Positions 6,064 through 10,809 of a DNA stretch of 10,809 bases are shown here, piece by piece. The notes beneath the pieces are model-generated. The model saw nothing but the letters and a program-made list of their open reading frames with translations, had not been told where the DNA came from and did no database searches. Location: positions 1-10,809 of the forward strand of contig JABANP010000954.1 in assembly GCA_013115135.1 (NCBI GenBank), in the 5' to 3' direction. The DNA is from Perkinsus olseni (lineage: Eukaryota > Perkinsozoa > Perkinsida > Perkinsidae). Positions within the stretch are counted from its first letter, which is position 1; each line of letters begins with the position of its first letter. A program made the translations under genes and the position numbers.

Positions 6064-7950
6064 TCAGGGATAATTAGACGGATCTAATCTAACGACTGGC
6101 TTTGGAATACGGGACGAACGACGGAGAATGGGGGGTTCATCTTCTATACTATCGAGACTGGTAAAGCTCATACTCTCAACCATAGAAGAGTCTGAACTAG
6201 AAGATGAATGGTGGTCAGATATAGTATCATCATTGAGATCACACTGATAACAAGGAACATCAATAGTATTACAGCTATGATAGCTGATAGCTGAGCTATC
6301 AGTAGTCTTCTTCCTTGCTACCGTACCATTGTCATCTATATCTGCACTTGGGGGGAGTAGACGAACTTGGGACGGATGAACAACCTTAGCTTCGTTGTTG
6401 TCATCGAGAGAAACGATCTCTATCCGCGATGGAGAGAGAATCTTTGATATCACAAAACGCTTTGCCCCAAAGAGTGGAGTTGTTTGCGGAAAGGCAGTGT
6501 ACTTGACCTTCTTCAGCACCAAGTCGCCAACAGAGAAAGGTAACCTGTTGTTGTCCTCGCTGTTGAAGGCATCCTTCTGCTTGGCTTCGTTTACTGAATT
6601 CCATACCAACGAATTGCCGAAGAAAAGAGAAGCGGGACTGCGATGACTGACCGAATGGGATATAGAGTTGTGAACGTGGACTGCCCGCGCCAACCATGAT
6701 ACCACTAGACGATGATTAACTTGCTGTGAATGATGCTGTTGATACTGCAATTGTAAACAAAGGATAGATTGGCGTAGTAGTCGATGGAATCTCTCAACAA
6801 CTCCATTAGTCTCCGGTTGATTGGGTATAGAATACCTCAAGCTGACATTTCTTTCAGTGAAATATCGTTGTAGTCGAGCAGATTTAAATACTGCAGAGTT
6901 ATCGCAAAAAACTTCTTGTGGTAGAGGGTATAAGGAGAAGTAGAAGGTGAAGACCTTGATAACACTGTTGGTGTTCTCACCCGAAACGAGTTCGAAAGCA
7001 AAGGCATAGCGTGAGAAGCCATCAATAATAGTAAGCACCGGTCCGAGAAGGGGATGAGGATGAGTAACGTCAAAGTAGAGGCGTTCCATGGGCTTAGCAA
7101 GGGACTTCGTGAGAGAACCAGTGTGCTTATAGGACTTGCCAGTGTTGGGCTTCACTTGCAAGCAGATTTCACAAGTAGAGATATAGGTAGCAATGTCACG
7201 ATCCATGCCGGGCCAGTAGTAGTGCTTTGACAGTTCTTCTCGAATCTTGGGAACACCCGCATGGTTGAACTCCTTATGAATGTCAGCAATTAGTCGACCT
7301 CGTACTTTTGTCGCCGGGATGGAGACCGTCACCAGATGTCCAACATCGAGAGGAATATAGGACCGGTATAAGGCGTTGTTCTGAACAGAGAGCTGCTTGT
7401 AACAGCGTCGGTACTGAGGAGAAATGGCGGAAGACAGAGGTCGATGGTCACGAACTGACTGGAAAAGGGCTTGTAGATCTGGGTCATTCTGGTAGTTGCA
7501 AGTTGGAATAGAAGTAGATTGCGGCGGTGCCGATATAGCACCCAAAAGTTGTAGAACCGGTGGGCTTGTTGGAGAGGGAGAGAGGGGAATCCAAGCTTGT
7601 CTGCTGAGGTAGTCAGCTCTGGTGTTCTCCTCACTAGTGATGAGCTTCAGTTGGAACTTGACGCCATTCTCAGCAAAATATTCGACATGCTCTCGTATAG
7701 CATTGAGCAGCCGATTAATAGCTTGGCGTTCAACGGTTTTGGTCTTGATAGTTAACGGCGAACCTTTACACCACCGATACACCGTGCTACTATCCACATA
7801 GGCCTCGATAGAAGAAATAGGAAGTCGTCGTTCTTCATGCCATGTTACCAGTGCACTGAGAGCCTCGGCGAGACTCCTCGCCTCCTTCCTATTAATATGC
7901 CAGATAGACTCTCGCTGTGACCAGGTACGAGAGACTTCTTCCAGAGGACT
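6064..7950 (-). CDS. LTR retrotransposon pol, 3' part: RNase H C-terminal half and integrase
   Basis: This frame carries the end of RNase H and the integrase, which inserts the cDNA into the host genome. It opens after TGA at 7953-7951. It supplies the RNase H catalytic E (in INRKEA), D (in AYVDSSTVY) and final D (in TRADYLSRQ). Numbering from the GTG at 7797, which is not a true start, the integrase has the HHCC zinc-binding domain H174, H179, C209, C212, followed by the DD35E core D243, D299, E335 with exactly 35 residues between the last two. A basic C-terminal DNA-binding region with KVKYTAFPQ and a VHPSQVRLL block follows. There is no chromodomain; instead an acidic serine-rich stretch precedes a final RRSSRIPKP tail. 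The stop TGA is at 6064-6066. It is in a different frame from the RT, so this copy needs a second frame change near 7940 to join the two. Confidence 0.88.
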   Translation of the reverse strand, partial: SPLEEVSRTWSQRESIWHINRKEARSLAEALSALVTWHEERRLPISSIEAYVDSSTVYRWCKGSPLTIKTKTVERQAINRLLNAIREHVEYFAENGVKFQLKLITSEENTRADYLSRQAWIPLSPSPTSPPVLQLLGAISAPPQSTSIPTCNYQNDPDLQALFQSVRDHRPLSSAISPQYRRCYKQLSVQNNALYRSYIPLDVGHLVTVSIPATKVRGRLIADIHKEFNHAGVPKIREELSKHYYWPGMDRDIATYISTCEICLQVKPNTGKSYKHTGSLTKSLAKPMERLYFDVTHPHPLLGPVLTIIDGFSRYAFAFELVSGENTNSVIKVFTFYFSLYPLPQEVFCDNSAVFKSARLQRYFTERNVSLRYSIPNQPETNGVVERFHRLLRQSILCLQLQYQQHHSQQVNHRLVVSWLARAVHVHNSISHSVSHRSPASLFFGNSLVWNSVNEAKQKDAFNSEDNNRLPFSVGDLVLKKVKYTAFPQTTPLFGAKRFVISKILSPSRIEIVSLDDNNEAKVVHPSQVRLLPPSADIDDNGTVARKKTTDSSAISYHSCNTIDVPCYQCDLNDDTISDHHSSSSSDSSMVESMSFTSLDSIEDEPPILRRSSRIPKPVVRLDPSNYP

Positions 7951-9677
7951 TCACCAACCAAGATAGAGTAGCCGGAAGCTGTTGCTGATGCATCTGAAAA
8001 TAGCCTTACACGAGTACTGTTGAAGGAAGCAGTATGAATACAAGAGCACTTGGGCAAGAAGGCCTTTAGAGCATCAATGAGAGATAACAAGTAGGAACGA
8101 ACAGACGAGTCTGTGATAACAGCGTCCCACTTTTCCAATTTTCCAGCATAAGAGCGGATAGCATCACAGAGGCTCCTGCACTCAGGATGGAGTTTCAGTA
8201 AATCCGTGAAGTGACCAGCGATGGAGTAGGCAATACGTTTCGTAATATGGTCACTGTCGACTTCTGGTAGAGGTTTTACTTGACATCGGTACTCAAGATT
8301 ACCATCTTCTCCCAGACGAATAAGATAACCGAGATGCTGCACCCAAGAAGTAGGGCCGTGATCATGATGAAGAAGAGAACGCTTAGAAGAGGGAAAGTCC
8401 CATCCTGAGACTCGAGCGAACGATGAGATGTATTCAGCATGTTGAGAGAGATGTTGGCCTACCAGAGAGAGATCATCATAGTACCAAGCATGGTATTTCA
8501 ACGCAGAACGCGAAGAACATTTCAGAAGTACTTCATCGAAGTGATGGGTTGCTTCCTGCAATGCCCCCGGACCGCAATTGATACCAAACAGCATTCTCCG
8601 ACATTGGAAAATTTTATTACCCGTCCTTACATAGAACGGGTCTACCGTTCTGAAACGATAGTAACATTTTGATAGATCCAACACCATCAGTTCATCACCG
8701 ACACTGAAATGAGAGCGCAGAGAACCAAGCACTTCAGCAGTGCTGGGACCGGAGTAACTCGAAGGTATACCAAGAGCATTATTAAAGGATCGTAGATCTA
8801 TCACCGGTCTCACCGGCGTACTATGGCCGGGTTGACGAATAGGAAAACATACAGCAGTTGGGGCTCCTTGAGGTAGGTCTGCTGGAGAGACCTCTTTCCA
8901 CCATCCCTTGGACTGATACGAGCTGATTTCCGACCAGTAGAGAGCCCTTTCCTCGTCCGATAATAAAGACAGAAGATTCTGCGAATAGTCAGCCGGATTT
9001 TGAACTTGTACACGATGGTCGCTTCTAGGCCACCGAATTTCGCATGTGACTTCTTGTTCTGGAGTATCCTTGACCTCATCTGGTCGTAGTGGACGTACTC
9101 GCAATTGATAACCAGTGCCGGAGCAGGCTTTTAGAGGTCGCCAAGGGCATATTAGTTTTTGGGCTTTGTCTGAAAGTGCTTGTGAGTCAACTTGAGCCGA
9201 TGATGGGGTAGCCGTAGAATGAGATGGACTGGGAGTGTCCTGAATACGAGACGAGGCTGCAAATGTAAGATGACCTCCTTGTGGGTGATGATGACCTAAC
9301 TCTAACTTAGCAGAGTATTTGGAGAGGAAGTCGTGACCAAGTATACATGAAGGAAGATTACCTAAGGCGGCCATGTAGAAGAAGTGAGTGAATTGTTGGG
9401 ATGGATTATCCTCAAGATGAAGTTGTAGACCAATTTTGGAATGTACATAGAGAATAGACCGAGCAGTAGAGAACTGTAGAGACTTCGATAGTCTTTGAAT
9501 ATATTTGTCGAGCCCAAGAGTAGAGATGAACTTCTGGTCAATGAACGATGCTGACGCACCAGTATCGACAAGAGCTCGACAAGATACCGGATTTACTGTG
9601 AATCTTCTTGATCCAACGAAGGTACTTGTGAGGACGACGGACCGGTAGATACCGACGTCCCTTCCCCGTTTGGGTAG
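7845..9677 (-). CDS. LTR retrotransposon pol, 5' part: protease, reverse transcriptase, RNase H N-terminal half
   Basis: This frame is open from 9677, just after TAA at 9680-9678, and encodes about 610 residues from the frameshift site. The aspartic protease has its active-site DTGAS at 9566-9552 and the closing ILGHDF block near 9344-9327. RT follows, with VRPVIDLRSFN near 8815-8785, motif A LDLSKCYYRF near 8681-8652, MLFGINCGP near 8600-8570 and the catalytic YYDDL near 8483-8469. RNase H begins with the catalytic FSDAS near 8004-7990. The ATG at 9374 lies inside the protease, so it cannot be the functional start; expression should come from -1 frameshifting out of gag. The frame ends at a TAA at 7847-7845 after losing the RNase H frame; a G missing from a GG(G) run or an extra dinucleotide in TCTCTC near 7935-7945 could explain this. 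The catalytic residues look intact up to that point. Confidence 0.87.
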   Translation of the reverse strand, partial: LPKRGRDVGIYRSVVLTSTFVGSRRFTVNPVSCRALVDTGASASFIDQKFISTLGLDKYIQRLSKSLQFSTARSILYVHSKIGLQLHLEDNPSQQFTHFFYMAALGNLPSCILGHDFLSKYSAKLELGHHHPQGGHLTFAASSRIQDTPSPSHSTATPSSAQVDSQALSDKAQKLICPWRPLKACSGTGYQLRVRPLRPDEVKDTPEQEVTCEIRWPRSDHRVQVQNPADYSQNLLSLLSDEERALYWSEISSYQSKGWWKEVSPADLPQGAPTAVCFPIRQPGHSTPVRPVIDLRSFNNALGIPSSYSGPSTAEVLGSLRSHFSVGDELMVLDLSKCYYRFRTVDPFYVRTGNKIFQCRRMLFGINCGPGALQEATHHFDEVLLKCSSRSALKYHAWYYDDLSLVGQHLSQHAEYISSFARVSGWDFPSSKRSLLHHDHGPTSWVQHLGYLIRLGEDGNLEYRCQVKPLPEVDSDHITKRIAYSIAGHFTDLLKLHPECRSLCDAIRSYAGKLEKWDAVITDSSVRSYLLSLIDALKAFLPKCSCIHTASFNSTRVRLFSDASATASGYSILVGEVLWKKSLVPGHSESLSGILIGRRRGVSPRLSVHW

Positions 9678-10615
9678 TTACCAGTGGATATATTAGAGAT
9701 GTTACCATTATCACCATTGCGCTCCCGAGCCAATCTCGCAATAGCCTTGCACTCGGAGGTCCAGTGACTATCAGTTTTATGATAGATACACCATCTCTTG
9801 CTCGACGAGCCCTTGCCACCTTGCCCCTGGCCGTTCTTGCCATTACGGCCGTTGAAACCATATTGTCGTCGATTTGGACCGCGGCCAGCATAGACGGCTT
9901 CAGTAAGGGCTGCAACTTGTCCTCGAAGTTCCTCAACTTCTTGCTGCTCGTCGCTGAGAGAAATAGTAGAAACCGTAGGTGTAGTATCGGGAGTAGTCGT
10001 AGTTGAAGTCCTCGTAGAGTCGTAGGACTGAGTAGCGAGCTCAATCCGTGCCTGATAAGCCAAGTCGTCCACCTTAGTAAACTGCATAACCCGTAAACGT
10101 GAAGATATCTCAGGGGGTAGAGCATCCAATACCTTCAAAATCATATCGCGATGGTAGCTATCAGAAGTGTCGCTTTTGATAAGGTCGTCAAAGATAGGGA
10201 ACTTGTCCGGAGCTAAGGCCAGGTTTGGGGCGACGAAATGGGCTTCGAAGTACAACTTGTTAAGCTCGTAGAGGAGAGTGTCGACAGATTCACCGGGTTG
10301 GAGTACTCGATCACGTAAGGAAGCCGCTGCCTGATAGGGAGGAGTGATGAGTCGACAAAGAAGAGCGACTCTGACGGCGTTGTAAGAGGACTGAATCATA
10401 GGATCCAGAGAAAGATAAACCTGCAAAGCGCGACCAATGAGACAAGTAGAAAGCTTATAGCAAGCCTTTTGCTCATCCCAGCCGTTGGCTTTTGCACAGA
10501 GACCATAACGAGTTAAAAACTCCACTATGGATTCGGAAGGGACTCCTCCGAAAGGCGGGGGAAGACTAGTATGACCACCTGGAACCGATTGAGTCGTTGT
10601 AGAGTCAGCTGTCAT
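9593..10615 (-). CDS. LTR retrotransposon Gag (capsid-nucleocapsid)
   Basis: This is an intact 340-codon Gag that would form the virus-like particle. The start is ATG 10615-10613, the first ATG after the leader and preceded by an in-frame TAA. Residues about 28-195 form the helical retrotransposon-Gag capsid region (EFLTRYGLCAKANGW, then a region with L-Q-P-G-E-S at about 105-110). A Thr/Ser-rich linker follows at about 200-220, then a short heptad-like helix at about 221-241, a Gly/Arg/Lys-rich basic stretch and one zinc knuckle, C276-x2-H279-x4-H284-x4-C289. The knuckle is CHHC rather than the canonical CCHC; this variant occurs in some retrotransposon Gags. The C-terminal 80 or so bases overlap pol in the -1 frame. 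Stop TAA is at 9595-9593. Confidence 0.85.
   Translation of the reverse strand: MTADSTTTQSVPGGHTSLPPPFGGVPSESIVEFLTRYGLCAKANGWDEQKACYKLSTCLIGRALQVYLSLDPMIQSSYNAVRVALLCRLITPPYQAAASLRDRVLQPGESVDTLLYELNKLYFEAHFVAPNLALAPDKFPIFDDLIKSDTSDSYHRDMILKVLDALPPEISSRLRVMQFTKVDDLAYQARIELATQSYDSTRTSTTTTPDTTPTVSTISLSDEQQEVEELRGQVAALTEAVYAGRGPNRRQYGFNGRNGKNGQGQGGKGSSSKRWCIYHKTDSHWTSECKAIARLARERNGDNGNISNISTGNYPNGEGTSVSTGPSSSQVPSLDQEDSQ
9639..9674 (-). promoter_or_regulatory. Probable -1 programmed ribosomal frameshift signal (gag to pol)
   Basis: In element sense the heptamer CCCAAAC (9674-9668) is read by gag as C-CCA-AAC, which is the X-XXY-YYZ pattern. A -1 slip gives CCC-AAA-CGG in the pol frame, which is closed by TAA at 9680-9678 only one codon upstream. 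After a 7-nt spacer GGGGAAG a stem-loop starts: GGAC (9660-9657) pairs with GTCC (9642-9639), a GT bulge follows, then CGGT (9654-9651) pairs with ACCG (9646-9643) around the tetraloop ATCT. The phase, spacing and stem all match known -1 frameshift sites. Function is inferred. Confidence 0.75.
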
Positions 10616-10645
10616 TAAGAAAGATGATGTCGATGTTGTTGTTAG

Positions 10646-10663
10646 TCCTGGGTCTGGGCACCA
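10646..10663 (-). other. Primer-binding site of the LTR retrotransposon
   Basis: In element sense TGGTGCCCAGACCCAGGA starts one base (G) after the LTR end TACA. Its complement ends in GCACCA, as a tRNA 3' end must: CCA, discriminator A, a 7-nt acceptor strand TCTGGGC, then CTGGG, which would be the T-stem with the conserved C61. The primer tRNA would begin GCCCAGA; its identity is not determined here. Confidence 0.8.
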
Positions 10664-10664
10664 C

Positions 10665-10809
10665 TGTAGATTGGTGCCAACTCAACCTTGATAGTATGAT
10701 AGGAAGTGATATACTTATCTAATCCTAGACGGATCGATAGTGTTACATAGCTACGCTACGCTGAATGATCGATAGAGCAGATCTTAGTGGTACACAATAA
10801 TTGTCCCCT
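10665..10809 (-). repeat. 5' LTR of the LTR retrotransposon, cut by the window end
   Basis: The inner edge is TACA in element sense (10668-10665), directly before the PBS. 10669-10809 is identical to 5900-6040. By comparison with the other LTR, five more bases beyond the window (to a projected 10814) would complete a 150-bp LTR with TGTA...TACA termini. A TATA-like GTATATCA lies at about 10714-10707 and would drive gag-pol transcription; this is inferred. Confidence 0.88.

Larger units (their letters stand above)
5900..10809 (-). mobile_element. LTR retrotransposon (Ty3/Gypsy-like order: gag-PR-RT-RH-IN), incomplete at window edge
   Basis: This is a compact LTR retrotransposon of about 4.9 kb on the minus strand. 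In element order it has a 5' LTR (cut by the window end), an 18-nt PBS, a 49-nt leader, gag, a -1 shifted pol (protease, RT, RNase H, integrase), a polypurine tract and a 3' LTR. The PR-RT-RH-IN order excludes Copia and fits Ty3/Gypsy or BEL/Pao. The RT (YYDDL), the CHHC Gag knuckle and the DD35E integrase do not settle the family by eye. The comparable 141 LTR bases are identical, implying a young insertion or gene conversion. One frame change in RNase H near 7925-7950 probably disables pol. Confidence 0.9.

Noticed and set aside
9362..9374. ATG at 9374 as a separate start for the RT protein
   Set aside because: It falls inside the protease between DTGAS and ILGHDF, and the same frame is open upstream to the frameshift site.
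9538..10125. 195-codon minus-strand reading frame overlapping gag
   Set aside because: It is a shadow of gag and protease in the third frame; its translation lacks any recognised domain and does not read the DTGAS site.
1..10809. CRISPR array, tRNA or rRNA gene, or bacterial defence system
   Set aside because: No regularly spaced repeats, no cloverleaf or rRNA signatures were seen, and all recognisable coding is eukaryotic gene or retrotransposon.

Overview
The window is eukaryotic. It holds the 3' end of a spliced cellular gene, followed by two retrotransposons of different classes lying tail to tail. Evidence for a eukaryote is the spliceosomal-type intron, a non-LTR retrotransposon and an LTR retrotransposon with a tRNA primer site. 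A TE-rich unicellular eukaryote (for example a Perkinsus-like alveolate) would fit the compact intron and short LTRs, but this is a guess and nothing here fixes the species.

Layout: (1) 1-277 has no assigned coding function and is probably intronic. (2) 278-450 and 637-934 (+) are the last two exons of an aldo/keto reductase, joined across a 186-bp GT-AG intron. (3) From roughly 985 to 5874/5890 (+) lies a degenerate LINE of the broad I/R1/Jockey type. Its ORF1 has a coiled coil and three zinc knuckles. Its ORF2 has an APE-type endonuclease, reverse transcriptase, RNase H and a C-terminal CCHC finger. The stop of ORF1 and the start of ORF2 overlap as ATGA. Both ORFs carry several frameshifts, ORF2 has two in-frame stops and an eroded RNase H, and the RT contains a 219-bp in-frame tandem duplication, so this copy is dead. 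(4) 5812-5899 is the LINE 3' UTR with a strong hairpin, then a short junction. (5) 5900-10809 (-) is an LTR retrotransposon with 150-bp LTRs (TGTA...TACA). In element order it carries the PBS, gag, protease, RT, RNase H, integrase, a polypurine tract and the 3' LTR. The window ends 5 bp before the outer end of the 5' LTR.

The LTR element is the better preserved of the two. Its LTRs are identical over the 141 comparable bases, gag is intact, the PBS and PPT sit exactly next to the LTRs, and pol keeps its catalytic motifs. The gag-pol overlap carries a textbook-shaped -1 frameshift signal: a CCCAAAC heptamer in phase, a 7-nt spacer and an 8-bp stem-loop, with the pol frame opening one codon before the heptamer. 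One further frame change inside RNase H does not look programmed and probably inactivates pol.

I found no CRISPR array, tRNA, rRNA or bacterial-type operon. The most unusual items are the frameshift cassette, the RT tandem duplication, the ATGA stop-start overlap, and the missing four terminal bases of the otherwise perfect 3' LTR.
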